Of a stretch of 64,000 nucleotides of DNA, positions 37,177-49,503 are shown in pieces. Source of the stretch: Pelodera strongyloides. Lineage: Eukaryota > Nematoda > Chromadorea > Rhabditida > Rhabditidae. Location: contig JAANDG010000024.1 in the NCBI GenBank assembly GCA_036852015.1, positions 186,001-250,000 on the forward strand. Direction: 5' to 3'. The position numbers and the translations under genes are program-made. The notes below the pieces were generated by a model that made no database searches, was not told where the DNA came from, and saw only the letters and a list, made by a program, of their open reading frames with translations. Position 1 is the first letter of the stretch, and every line of letters begins with the position of its first letter.

Positions 37177-38548
37177 ATGTTCATTTAATTTACATTTGAG
37201 AATTATTAATCAACGGCGAATTGAAATTCTCCCTTGCCTCTTGACCTTTTGTATCTTGTTTCATTGGTTTCCCCCCTTTAAAGTGGTATGATGCGTGGTT
37301 CGTGAAGCGTGTACTGGTCGATTGCATAACAATACATGTGATTGCAGTATGTGCCTCATGAACCGTACCACTAGCCTTTGTCTTATAATAACGAACTTGC
37401 AATAATAGAATGAACACAACCTGTAAATATATACGTTATTATTATTTATTTATTTATTTATTGAAATTGAACTAACTAAGCTTTATTCTAACAATAAGCT
37501 TCTTTGTGCTATCACGAATACATTTACACTTCTAATTCGATGAGATCATAGTACCAGGTATATAGGTAGTTATGACATGACACTAGTGACGCTCACGAAA
37601 AGAACACCCTCGATTTCTTTCCTTTTATCGAAGGACCCTCTATTTAGTCGAATCCTGTATTTATACCTTTTCACAGCATTGTAGCATGCAATTTACTTTA
37701 TTTAGAGTGCATAATATGCACCTAAAAGCTGCAACAAAAGGCTGCTAATTTTTACACTACGACACATTGAAGCTTGTATAGAACCTAGTTTACTTTGTAT
37801 ACCCTAGATAGTACCTATCAACCCTGTATACGGCAAATTGCTTAGAATAGAAGTGAATGAACATAATTTTGTAAATAGTTATTTTAGTCAATTGCATTTG
37901 TTTGCCTAGTCAATATGTGTAGTGTTTGTATAATTGTATTCGTAGTGAATACGTGCGTGTCTTCTTCATCTTATGCCAAGCAAATAATTTTATTTATGAT
38001 GAATTTTTTTTACCCTGTTGGTGTGAATGTTTGCACGTTTTGCTAGACAATGTAGTAACAATATTTTACTAAAATAAGAATGAAAGCGAATAAAACATTA
38101 TTTACAATTTTCCATTAACTGACTGGGATGTGGGATATGAGACGCGTATTATGGGGTGATGGGGAAACACTACGGTATACCAAGGACAATAGTACAATAC
38201 AATAGGTCATTAAAATTCTAGCTGCGTAGCAGGAGTATGTTACCCTTTCGAAACCGAAACGCTTGTGTTAAATGAAGAGCAGCAACTTCAATGAAGCGAA
38301 ATTATAAAATGAAATACATTTATAAGACATGCGTAATACGGGAGAAAATACCCTATGACGTAGTACAGATCACTACTAACTTGAAATTGTGACTGTTTGT
38401 GGCGCTGTTAGTATACATATATATTGATTTACTAGAATATAATAACGAAATGAGGGAAGAAATTTATAATTGACACCTTCTATATGAGAAGGAATATATC
38501 AATTGAACTGTTGGTTTTTATATGATACACAGTACTGTATCCTCTGTG
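37177..38548. other. Convergent 3' region between BACURD and the SEC14-like gene
   Basis: No gene. It probably holds the BACURD 3' UTR up to AATAAA at 38089-38094. An ATT/TTTA-type simple repeat is at 37438-37464. I see no clear poly(A) signal for the minus-strand gene next to its stop codon. Confidence 0.4.
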
Positions 38549-41500
38549 CTAATGATCGACTACCGTAATACAGTAATCGAGCTTTACCGTGAAGTATTGT
38601 GAACGGTTATAGAAGTGTAGGGTGTATTCACCCTCGGGTAAATTGGGAAGTGAACCCTCCTCGGGTAGTTTAGATGAGACTAGATGGAGCCTTGGGAACA
38701 GCAGGTCATTCTCGTTCTGAAAAAATGAACAAGAACTAAGGAGTTTGTTTTCTAATAAGTTTTCCTGAACATTGGTTTCAACTTGCACCACTCATGTAGT
38801 ACATTTAAAACTTTTTGTATCCAACCCTATGTAGTATGCAATGTTTCGCTTACAAACAGAATTCCGTTAGTGTGTTCGTGATTTTTCATTAGAGTAAAAT
38901 TCAGTTCCTTCGACATTTTTTACATATTTTCTAATGAATCCTCCTTGGTATGTTGTACTGGTAGGACGAAAATTCATCTCAAATACTATTTATTGCCGTT
39001 TGAATAAGGCCAGTATGGCCAACGCTTTACCTTATCCTTGCAAACACTGAAGTCGATCTCCCCACTCACTGTGTAGTCCCAGAGAAGACTCTCACCCTCA
39101 GCCACAGCTATCGGCACGGCAAATTTCTCACCGGGGGAGACGTCCTGCAATAAGTTGGTGGTTTATATATTTCTCCATGCACAGGAGCATTTACGGATAA
39201 GATTCCTTGAAGCTAACACACAGTACAAGTATTTAATAATGTGCCTCTAGTGAGAAGACGAAGCACAACTATTTTCTTTTACTATAATAATCGCCAACCT
39301 TATGTGCTGGTTTCGGCCTTTCCACTCCGAATTTCTTGTAGTGATCGTATGGTTTATAGTGATCTTGGCACGTGATCCTTTTCCTGATACTTGCTCCACT
39401 CTCATCGCTTAGGGGCATTTTGCTCACGAAATCGCCTGTAAATGTGGATCTCTGATAATTGTGAGCTAATTGAATTCCCCGTGGGATTCAGTCAGTTCAG
39501 TTAATCTATTTTTGTAACTGTTACTGTTTAGAGAATCAGTGTTATTAGTTTACCGGGCGAGTTTAGTTCTTATTTCAAAGAACGCTAACAATGTCTATGT
39601 GAAAATTAATATGCTGTTGGCAGTGAGCAAGTGTTGATTAAAAAACAGAGGAAAATGTCTGGCACCTCCATACTCCTTTGGTACGAACCACCTCGGCAAG
39701 TGCTTGGTGGAGAGTTCCCGTGTGTCGCCAACAATTTCAATCCTTTTACAATTGCGCTCATTGAGGAATACCTGGATTAGTATTATGTATAAAACGTACA
39801 AGAGTACAAGAGCGAAGAGCTGACAAAAATGGTCATGGGTAAATCGGCAGATTGTGTCTGAAGGACATACATTAAGATAGGAATTTCTAATAATGTGTTT
39901 TTGTGTGAGAAAAGACAGTCACGGCTAAATACACTCTTCTTACAGTAGTACCGAAGACAAACCTTTGCCAGTTTCCAAAGCAGGCTGAGTGCTCGTGGAG
40001 GGTTAACCAGGAATATCCTTTGTACCATATCAGGGAACCTGAACATACAGATGATTAAATAATTCTTTTGCCAACTTTTCTCTTTAGATTTGACGTAAAG
40101 ACGAAAAAAATTATATATATTTTCGTATTTAAATGACCGTAACCATAACTGGATAATACTGGGTTTCCTACAACTCAAATTGCATAAGAAGCTTGATGTT
40201 TATTAATAACTTTGTAAAAGTTGTAAAAATAAATAAATTGCTCACCAATCCTGCCACAAATCGCTCCTCAGTTGCCACAGCTTCATATAACCACTCATTG
40301 GGTTCAGATAGTCGGTGATATTCACAGTGGCCAAATCGAATATAACGATGAATTGCACTGGGCCCTTGTCCTTGGACTGCTTTGCCTCGCGTCTACAATA
40401 CTCTCATCAAGTATGAAATAGAAAGCTGTGTACTCAGCGCCTCTTGTTTTAAGTAAATCGTTCGACTTTGGCCGAGATCTTGACATCTTGACCCTTGCCA
40501 ACTACTACATACATTCTACATTTCATCTAGCTGAAATGCCCGTTTAGATAAACGGGAGACGTATCCTGAGGTAACGAGAGAGGTAAATTACGGTAATTTA
40601 CTCTTACCCCCAGTATAGTAATAAACAATAAGCTAAAGTATCGACTTGGTATGCAGTATCACACCACTGTAGTAAATAATACATATACTTCACTAACTGT
40701 ACTTACCGTAGTATTAATTGAAGTAGCATTTCTGAATACCCGAAGCAGTGAACCAAGTAGTCGGAAGTTTTCATTGTTTTGATGAACTGTAAAAAACAAG
40801 CATATTTTTATGGTTAGACATTAAATAAATATCAATCAATGAGAACTTCTAGAGGCATAGAGCCCATACTATAGATTTAATACGAGGGTCAGATGGACAC
40901 TTTTTATGTCCATCTGACCCTTTCTGTAGAGAAAACAAAAATAACAGTTTTAGAAATTAACTCAGATAACACTGCACGTAAAAGTCGGATAACACATAAG
41001 TTCTCACCTCTTTAGGTTGATTCCAAGCTCTTTCCACGAATAGAAATGCATTATTCTCCTCTAACCATTGATCATCCTGCAGTCGAGATGAAGCAATGTA
41101 CTGCAGGTAGGGTTTTATGTGAGGGAGCTCAAAATATCTGCAAATATTTTGTTTTAGCTTGTTATCACTTTAATATTTAATATAAACAAGAACCACTTAG
41201 CTTGCGCGTTGTATGAAGCATAGAAACATCGTAACCTCTCTGGCAGGTCGTCCCCGACGAAGTCTGCGGCTTTACGCGAAGCGATATACGAAGCAAAATT
41301 CTGAAAATTAACTATTTGATTTGGGGAGTTATTAATCCTTTTAGTCGACTAGACTATGAGTAGAGCATGCAGCGATGTCGTGTACACCGTTTCTTGATTG
41401 CACTGTGCTACAGTATATGTATATGCTAATTCAGCATGTGTTTGTAGCACATTCCCGTAGTTTTAGCTGTAATAACGAAATTCATACATCAGGTATCCTT

Positions 41501-41956
41501 TCTAAGTCTCCTTGGTATCCTCTCACCCATCTGACCAGGTTGAGGTCAGTGTCCAGGTCTGCAGGGATGCCGCCTTTTAGTCTCTGGAAATAGGGTATAA
41601 TTAGAAGCAAACATATAGTTATTGGTTCTTAAGTTGTCCAATTTATTCTTTTTTTATTTCATATTCTAGGTCGTTAGCATGGTGAAGGCAGCCGTTAGCA
41701 GCAAAGTTCTAGGGCAGGCCTGCATGGGCCGTTTTTTTGTTTGTTAATTATTTCGAATCTCATTCTTGTTTCAATCTATTATACAGCAAGCATTACACAG
41801 TCTATGAACAAACCCGAAATATCTTTTTTTTCTCAGGAAGCTGACTTTTCTGAGTTCCTCCCTTACCTCTTTTAATAGTGCTCGTAACTCGTCAATTTGA
41901 TCAATTTCAGTGTCGGATATAGGTAAAGATCCTTTACTTGTAGTACTAACCGTCAT
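38549..41956 (-). CDS. SEC14-like CRAL-TRIO and GOLD domain protein, 11 exons, 415 aa
   Basis: Lipid-transfer type protein of the SEC14L/CTG family. Minus-strand exons: 41956-41867, 41583-41488, 41300-41197, 41137-41008, 40786-40707, 40392-40246, 40038-39963, 39771-39666, 39435-39299, 39144-39031, 38716-38549; 1,248 nt, in frame; human SEC14L2 has 403 aa. CRAL-TRIO N part: DTDLNLVRWVRGYQGDLER. CRAL-TRIO core: PVQFIVIFDLATVNITDYL, FPDMVQRIFLVNPPRALSLL, LPRWFVPKEYGG. C-terminal GOLD-like part: GESLLWDYTVSGEIDFSV and GEYTLHFYNRS near the end. The ligand-pocket entrance motif is diverged from vertebrate members. The start codon lies 3 nt after an acceptor (ctttacag|aatATG). Paralogue assignment within the family is open. 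Confidence 0.92.
40885..40921. repeat. Perfect short hairpin in an intron of the SEC14-like gene
   Basis: Arms AGGGTCAGATGGACA and its exact complement are separated by 7 nt (CTTTTTA). Fifteen perfect base pairs in so short a span is unlikely by chance. The AGGG tips match the foldback element family, so it may be a minimal remnant, but there is no TTAA flank. Confidence 0.6.
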
Positions 41957-42235
41957 ATTCTGTAAAGGGAGAAAAATAATTAAAAATTCCACAATAAACA
42001 CAAGTAAACAAGCATGAAAAATAAACGAGCTTGAGTGAAAATAGCATAATGCATGTATCATCAAACCTATACATATAAAATACTAGGAACATACGACTCT
42101 TGATGGGATCACGGGACAAAAATTCTTACATAGTTAATTGATTATATTTATAAGCTAGATAAATACGACCTCTGCTTGTGTTTTGCAGATTTTTCATTAG
42201 TTTTGGAAGACTTTGAAAAATAGTCGGTAGTCGCA

Positions 42236-42682
42236 TTAAAGGGAGAGGCCCATGAGAAAAAAATTGTCCTCAGTTTACTTACACAGGATGCCGCGAATTA
42301 TAGAAATACTTCTGTGAAAACAGCATTTCTTTACACCCAGAACGCAGAGGGTTATTTCCCGGCAAACTGTTCCCCCAGGTACAGTAGTCAGAACGCTTTT
42401 ACGGTTTATATCCGTTCATTTTCATCCTTTCTCTTCAAAGAAATGTTAAAACTTGTGAAAATCATTCATATGCTATTAACAGGGCGTTTCCAATACTGTA
42501 AGGCCCTAAAAGAGCAAAAATTGATTCTGATTACGGTACCTGGCCGAACTGTTTGCCGGAGAATAATTTTGCGAGTTCTAGGTGTAAAGAAATGCGATTT
42601 TCACAGAAGTATTTCTAAAATTCCGGGCATGCTGTGTAAGTAAATTAGGGAGAACTTTTTTCTCATGGGCCTCTCCCTTTAA
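42236..42682. mobile_element. TTAA-flanked palindromic MITE, 447 bp
   Basis: Ends read TTAA+AGGGAGAGGCCCATGAGAA on the left and the inverted equivalent on the right. Inner arms pair as well (left agaaatacttctgtgaaaac with right ttttcacagaagtatttct), so most of the unit folds into one hairpin. No open frame. TTAA duplication is the piggyBac signature. Confidence 0.85.
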
Positions 42683-45490
42683 ATCTGACAATAAGAGAGA
42701 ATGATGTGAATCCACCATCTACGTTAAAAAGTAACTCTACAATATTATATGTACTGGATACGTATAATCGTTGACATCATAATCATATATATTATTAGTA
42801 CATTTTTCTATCATAGTCATAAGAAACTCGATTCTAAGGACTACAGTACTCCATTGGATAGTACTATCGTGGGATTGTTTTGATATTCTCTTCCACCTCT
42901 TTTTCTATTCTAATTTGTCCTTGGATCCGTCAGCATATGCGGCTAAGGGCCAATTTGCGCCTCCTCGCGCACGTTCCATCAATTCAATTCCTTTCAATCG
43001 TTCTTTTTTTTGCCAGGAACTCTACCCTTTTCCAGAATTTCACGCAGTTCGACGCTGATTCGTATGATTTTTTTGGATCCTAGGGGAAGACATCCCTGTC
43101 CCAAACTTAACAATAACCCAGTGGCTAAATTGAAATCTAAGTGTAAATTAAAGGCGAATAATAAACCTGAACCAATCTACATGGTCCTGCACTCGGGAAA
43201 GCTACAAAGGTGTTTTGAAAACCAAAGTATGTGTCGTATCCAGTGGACTTGTAAACAAATTCGCCGCTCGTTGAAGGGGGTAAAGCGGTAAAGACCGCAA
43301 GCCTTACCTTCTGTTCTGCAACAACATGAAGCTGATCTTGTACACTTAATTACCCCAGAAGACTAGCGGGCGCGTATAAGAGACCATACTTCATGCGCGC
43401 GGCAGCGTGGCACACGTACCGCGATTGTGCTATTTTTTCCTTGAGTTCTTTCGCGCAGGTTGTACGACCAAGTGTAAGTGTTTACCCAAGACATGAAGAG
43501 GGAAATTGTGTTGTATTGGAAAACATTCCACGTGAGATATCCCCTTCAACACAAACATTGTTGAAAATACAATGGGGTAAAATGATCGACATTGAGGAAG
43601 TGATTTAACAGATATGACTGTAAGATCCATACGTAAACAGAATATGTATGCGTAGACCAAACTAACTAACTAGCAATTTTAATCATTAAATCATTGAGCA
43701 CACCAGAAAGTACGCAAAGAAAAAACATGGATGGGCAAGAGAATAATATAGAACCACTAAATTAAAACAAAAGCAAGAACTACTACTTAGACTGTAACTC
43801 CTTGAGATAGCCTCAGGATCAAACCTAAATTTAGTCAAAGCATCGGCTTGAGGGAGAAATCAGTTGTAAATAAGTGGGGATCTGCCACTTGAAATTCAAT
43901 ACTCGTGTTGTATTTTGGAAAGCGGGATTCCAGATTCCAGTCCTGCAGAATATCAGGTTTTGACGTGAATGACTGAATTATAATAGCAGACGAGGCCATA
44001 GTAGATTGAGAGTATCGAACACCGACCGTTTCGGAGGTTTCAATGGTTTATACGGGAATGGAGAATGAGGTCTGGAAAGAGGGAAGAAAGAGGGAGAGAG
44101 AGAAATAAAGAGGGAAGAAAGAGGGAGAGAGAGAGGTATTCAATAGCCACTGGTTAGAGTCGACCAAAGTGGATTGAATACAAAAAGGGTAACCAATCAT
44201 ATACAGTAATCGTGTATTTGATTGACCTCAGCGTGAAGTAATTTATATATCGTGGGATTTTGCAAAAATAATTGAGCTAATAATGAGCGTTGGGGTTACA
44301 ATAAATATGTAGAAAATAAATATGAAAAATGTATATAACACATAAGTTGGATGGACACAGCTACATTTGTATCACATCCGGGGAAATTAATTTTTCTAAA
44401 GGACTTGCTACACTCTGTTAGCTAGGCACGTATTTCCAAATGGCAACTTCTAGACTATTCACTATTACATCGGTAACCATGTTCGTGAAAAAAGTAAACA
44501 AACCAAAGGGGTTTGATGTGAAAAAAACCTCCCTTGAGTGTTTGCTTAATCTTACAAAGATCAAACAGCTGGGATGGGGTTGAGAAGGCGTGAGAAAATG
44601 TAGTTGAACTCGTGAAACTTATAAAACCACGTGCCTTACCACTTGAAGAATGATTTTTGTTAAATTACGAATGTACCAAAGTAAATGAGTCTACAAAAAA
44701 ACTGATTTTTCTTTTATACAAAGCAAAAGAGTCTAACCTTTCAACGTGTAAGTAAGGACACATCTATGATAGAACTTATGCTGGTGAGATATTATCAGAT
44801 GCATTAGATATATTATCCAACAAATGCCCACCATGCAGTACATTTCAGCTTGTGCAACAATGTACCGCCTTTCACTCATTGTCAGGCTCTTGTTTGCTTT
44901 GTTTTATTGTAAAAAAACTGAGTGAAAGCAGCGAAGTAACTGGTTAATTCAAAACAAGTTTCATGAGCATCAAACTGGTCAGGTACATGGTATACAACAC
45001 TACACTATTTTCTAGATAACACGATTAAATATAACAGGTTTGACAGCAAAGTTAGGCTTATAACAGTGGACCTGGGACAGCAACAACAACAATGATAATA
45101 TAAGTACTATTGTTTATAATTGTATTATTTCTGTATGAGTGATCTACTTACAATCATGCGCCAAGTAACAAGAACTTCGTTTTTACATCAGATATATCTT
45201 GTTGGGCTTCTTTCCTATCGTTGGATTTAAATCAAGAGCCCTGAGCCACAAAGCCCAACAACCTGATATGTATGCAGGAAATCCAGTGTAGGATAGTGAA
45301 TTACGTACACTACGTACATTTGAAACAGTGTTGACTGTCCGCTAATTAGCGAATCAGTCAGAGACTACAGGCGTGGTGCCATTAGTGAAAGTCAAGTAAT
45401 GGAGTGTAGTGAATGCACCGGAGGGCAAGTAAAACCATTCCACGAGACTGGCTCCTCAAGGTCAGAGACTAGCGATGCGAGGGAGACAAC

Positions 45491-45546
45491 GAGAGGGAGA
45501 GAGAGAGAGAGAGGGAGAGAGAGAAACAGATGGACAGAGAGAGAGA
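45491..45546. repeat. GA-rich microsatellite
   Basis: Runs of gagaga interrupted by gggaga and aaac. A related GA-rich direct repeat with unit gagggaagaaagagggagag occurs twice at about 44079-44136. Confidence 0.85.
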
Positions 45547-46221
45547 ATAAGACTCAAAATTGGGGTAGGTGTTGAGCGAGAGCAAAGTAGTAATAGAGAG
45601 AGAAATCATTTCACAGACTGCCGATGTGTGTCAGAGACTGCCCGAGGGTGAAAATGACTCAGTAAATAAGAAAAAAGTGTGGAAATGGGAGAAATAGAAA
45701 AGTGTTGTAAAGTGTAATACTTTTTTATTGCAATATTCTGAGTCCATGAATCAGCGGAAAGTCGGCTACGAAAAGTCAACTCATAGTATACTTATGGACT
45801 ATACTCCGACGATGAACTACAGAAAAAGTTTGAAAATTCTACAGTCCATTTCTGTAATGATGTGAAGCATAGGCTTGTTGTACTATTGTTGTGGAAGTTA
45901 ATCCTACAAATAACCAGTGGTAATAACTGTATGATAAGTATAAGTACACGTACAAGTGTAGATAATGCGTTGATTGGGATTACTAATAACCGGGTATGGC
46001 AACAACCGTCTGCTAACAACTATACATACAGGTGTAGATACAAAAAATGTTAGGTATGTCTGGGAACTTGTCAGTAACTTTCAAGCGATCCGCTATCCAG
46101 TTTATGTTATTTGTAGGCTCTCAGAGCTCAAAGCTAACAATTGTCTCATCTCGGCACATAGTATTTGCTGAACCCGGCTGTTTGCATGCATGCATTCAGT
46201 TGTCTTTGAGATGCCTTCATA

Positions 46222-46297
46222 ATGACTTTGGTGGGTTCGATTATGATGGCATATGTATAAGTATGCATGCCATCATAATCGATCCTACCAAAGTCAT
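46222..46297. repeat. 76-bp near-perfect palindrome (hairpin precursor-like)
   Basis: Arms of about 33 bp, from ATGACTTTGG to its complement CCAAAGTCAT, with a handful of mismatches (GTGGGTTCG against CGATCCTAC) around a short loop near gtataa. The dimensions and mismatches resemble a microRNA precursor, but a small foldback element is equally possible. Confidence 0.5.
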
Positions 46298-47529
46298 ACA
46301 CAGGAAAACGGAACAATTGCCGAAACCAAAACCACAGAAAAACAAATTACTGTTTTCGATGAAACTTGGTCACCACATGGTCATGAAGTGGTCATAAATT
46401 GGGCTAGTGAATCGTCACCAAATGAGTTCACACCGTTACTGTGTATAATTAAAAAAATAACAGAGTTGAATATAGAAAAATGCTACTGCATAAAAACAAT
46501 AGAAGAAAACTACGCCATCTTCTTACAATATTTGAAAGCAAATTTCCTTGTCATGTAGAAAATAGGGTACAAAAACATCAATAAGGCGCACGTTTTCCGC
46601 CAGACAGCTGGTTTGGAGAATAGTTGCTCGACTACAGTGCTACGCCAGTGTCGCCGCTAAAAAGGACTGCGATAGTTGGGTCAGATTAGATAGAGCCTGC
46701 GGCGGGGCAAGTAGGGCTGATGTCCTGATCGGTGCGCTCATTCATATGGAGCAAGTTGGAGGCGCGATCGCGACGGCTGATATGCTCCTCCTGGCGACGG
46801 TCTAGCGGAAAGATGCTCAACTTTCAGAAATCATACGAGAACGATGTTCGATTTTTGAACGATTGTTCTCGAAGATGTCGTGCACCTAGCTTTTCTAATA
46901 GATGCCTTCGCGGACTCATGCTCATGGGTGAAGCTGTTGTTGCGTGTGATGTTGATACTTGATGCTCATGTTGAATGTATTCAGAATGCTGGAGAACATC
47001 TCCTACATTGACGAAAAATAATCTACGTTAACCTCGAATGGGAAGGAATGAGCGCGTCTGGATACGAAACAGACAGCAACCTTAGAGATAAATTCAAATT
47101 CCTGACACGTGGAATGGAATATACAAAAAATTATGCTCAGTAGCGCAGAGTGTCCCTGACTTTCCAGGGAGGGAGACGGGCGAACTCGACAGTCCGTCTC
47201 TGGGCATTGCCTCCCCTATGGGCGGGAGCCGAACGAGCCTCCTGCCAAAGTCTCGTCCATAATAAAGATTCCTTCAATCTAATCTACTCTATCCAGATCT
47301 AGTTGCCCGATAAGGTAATTCTTATATAATAAAAGAAATGCAAGAGACATGTTGGAAAGAAGCAACTTCGACATTTCTTAGAAAAGCACAGATGCTATGG
47401 AACGGAGAGATAATGATCAGGAACAACAGGAAAAGGATTGACTGGTTGGCATGCATATTCAATATGTACAATACTGTTAAAATTTACTAATTTTGTGTTC
47501 CTTTACGCACACTATGAAGTTCACCAGCG

Positions 47530-47689
47530 TTAAAGCGAAATATCGACCGGTTTTTGAAACGCATCGTGGACAACTGATTTTTTACGTATTCATGATAAGT
47601 TTTATTCTAATTAATGTTCATTTGCATAAGCTACATAAGAAGCTGGTCTACTCGACGTGCTTCAAAAATCGGTAGGTATTTCGCTTTAA
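47530..47689. mobile_element. TTAA-flanked palindromic MITE, AGCGAAAT family, 160 bp
   Basis: Ends TTAA+AGCGAAATATCGACC on the left and inverted CCTACCGATT-type sequence ending TTCGCT+TTAA on the right. The inner pair tttttgaaacgcatcg matches the right arm cgacgtgcttcaaaaa imperfectly. Same tips as the element at 61649-61819 and the partial one near 59576. Confidence 0.75.
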
Positions 47690-48380
47690 AATGGTTTCAT
47701 ATGCAGATTTTTAGTGAAAACTGGTGGGAAACATTTTTTATAAATATATATATATATATTTAAACCATATTTATAAATGAGTCCCCAGTGTGTTATTCAT
47801 GTATTGTTACAAATCAGAGAATTTATACTAATAAGTTTCTCTAGTTTTCCTCAATCTCAACTGTTGAAACCCTTGAACCGGATCCGGGATTTGCACGACC
47901 GAAAAGGAAATGGACAATTTTTACAACCATGTCTCTTCTGTAACAATTTTCGGATTTCGCCTATTGAAACCGATTTCAAATCGCCCATTTGGTGCTTATT
48001 TTTATTTGCAAAACTAATGGTGAAATTGTGGGAGTTTCAAATAAATGTACTCCGGAAGTGGTTCAAAAAAAGTAATTTCGCTTGCAATTTACCCAATTGA
48101 ATGGGATTTATAATTGAGACACTACTAGATCTCAACCAGATCAAAAAAGAAAAGAACCTCAACAGGGAGTGTGACATACATTAGAGGGATATTAACCTCG
48201 TTATTGGAAACTGAAACGGCTACTGCATACCGTAATGCAGTTCCCGGGGAGGAGATCCTGGAGTTGACAACTTTAAAGGGAACAAACATGTGTATACGAT
48301 GTTAAAATAAGGTAATTCTAATTTATGGAATTCCCATTCGTACGTTTTGTCCGCCTATTTTATTTCGTTCCCGTTACTAG

Positions 48381-48475
48381 TGTAAGTAGCAGTAGTGGTT
48401 AGTGATTAATGTATTTACATGCTTTGATATGTTGTTTCTTGGTTGATGAAATTGTACGTCAGCTGTTGTTCAGTT
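48381..48475. repeat. 95-bp direct repeat, copy 1
   Basis: Identical over 95 bp to 49088-49182, offset 707 bp. It begins TGTAAGTAGCAGTAG and ends GTTGTTCAGTT. The flanks differ immediately on both sides. Origin unknown; perfect identity implies a recent duplication or gene conversion. Confidence 0.9.
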
Positions 48476-49087
48476 ACTAACGAAAGTACTAGATATGGTA
48501 TCTCATCTTCTCATACTACAAAATATAAAAACTTAGCTTCAGGCGGCAAGGTCGCAGCTCCTTTGTTTTTATCAGTTGATCCTTGCACTTCGACTATCGA
48601 CCCGAGAGCAGATTATAAATGAAAGTAGAGAAGAGAGTATTGCAGATGTCGACATAATATTAGCAGAGGGACGAAATACTAACAGAATGTCGATATGGGT
48701 TTAGGAAAATTTCAAATATCGTTTAATGTTGTGAATTGCTGTTGAATTAGGCAGAAGATTGTAAATTCGGAAGTCTGCCGGAATATAACGAATGAGCAGA
48801 CCTCCGCGGTCGCCATGTAATAATACGAGGCTCGCCCAGCCTCATATTATTATTAATTGAATAATGTGTATTTTAAATATAATCAATACACATAGTTTAG
48901 CCACATGCTTTATCCATGGCACGCACAAGAATGAAAACACAACACAAAGCTAGTGACAGTTGTTCCTCGTGTGTTGATGTAAACATTGAGACTACGAGCC
49001 AATATGTGACTACAAACTAATTGTGAAATATAAAGATAATATAAGAATAATAATTACCATCACATATTGTCTCGTATGTCTTACAGA

Positions 49088-49182
49088 TGTAAGTAGCAGT
49101 AGTGGTTAGTGATTAATGTATTTACATGCTTTGATATGTTGTTTCTTGGTTGATGAAATTGTACGTCAGCTGTTGTTCAGTT
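49088..49182. repeat. 95-bp direct repeat, copy 2
   Basis: Second perfect copy of the unit at 48381-48475. It lies about 320 bp upstream of the SDS22 start codon, so it could fall in that gene's promoter or 5' UTR. Confidence 0.9.
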
Positions 49183-49503
49183 TGAATGTGTTTTTAATTC
49201 TTAATCAACACCTCCTGCAGGAGGGTCGGTAGTGTCCTTTACATGATCTATTTTTATTAGTATAATAAATACTGTTGTATATATTGTTGCAATGGTGTTT
49301 AATTAAGTTCAGGAAGAAACACGTAGAATAGTTTCTTCCTGGATTTACACTAGGAAATATAGGGGTTATGCAAATCTTTCTACGTACCAGCAAATTAGGA
49401 ATAACCTAGTGACTGAATTAGCATATGCAAAATTTTTAGTTGCGATTTGCATGCGAATTTAAGCTGCAACAATTTGCAGAGGAATTAATGCGGGTTCTGT
49501 GCA

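Larger units (their letters stand above)
41957..49503. other. 7.5-kb gene-poor region with foldback elements and simple repeats
   Basis: No confident protein gene. It contains two TTAA-flanked palindromes (42236-42682, 47530-47689), a 76-bp hairpin (46222-46297), GA-rich direct repeats (44079-44136, 45491-45546), a GC-rich stretch with a short open frame (about 46590-46806), a short hairpin at about 48810-48852 and a 95-bp direct repeat (48381-48475, 49088-49182). It must hold the promoters of the divergent SEC14-like and SDS22 genes. Confidence 0.5.

Noticed and set aside
41490..41505. Perfect U12-type donor GTATCCTTT on the plus strand
   Set aside because: The gene here is on the minus strand, whose exon 2 ends at an ordinary gtatga donor at 41487; the plus-strand match lies inside that exon.
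43370..43400. TATA-like cgtataagag in a GC context
   Set aside because: No gene follows downstream, so it is not supported as a promoter.
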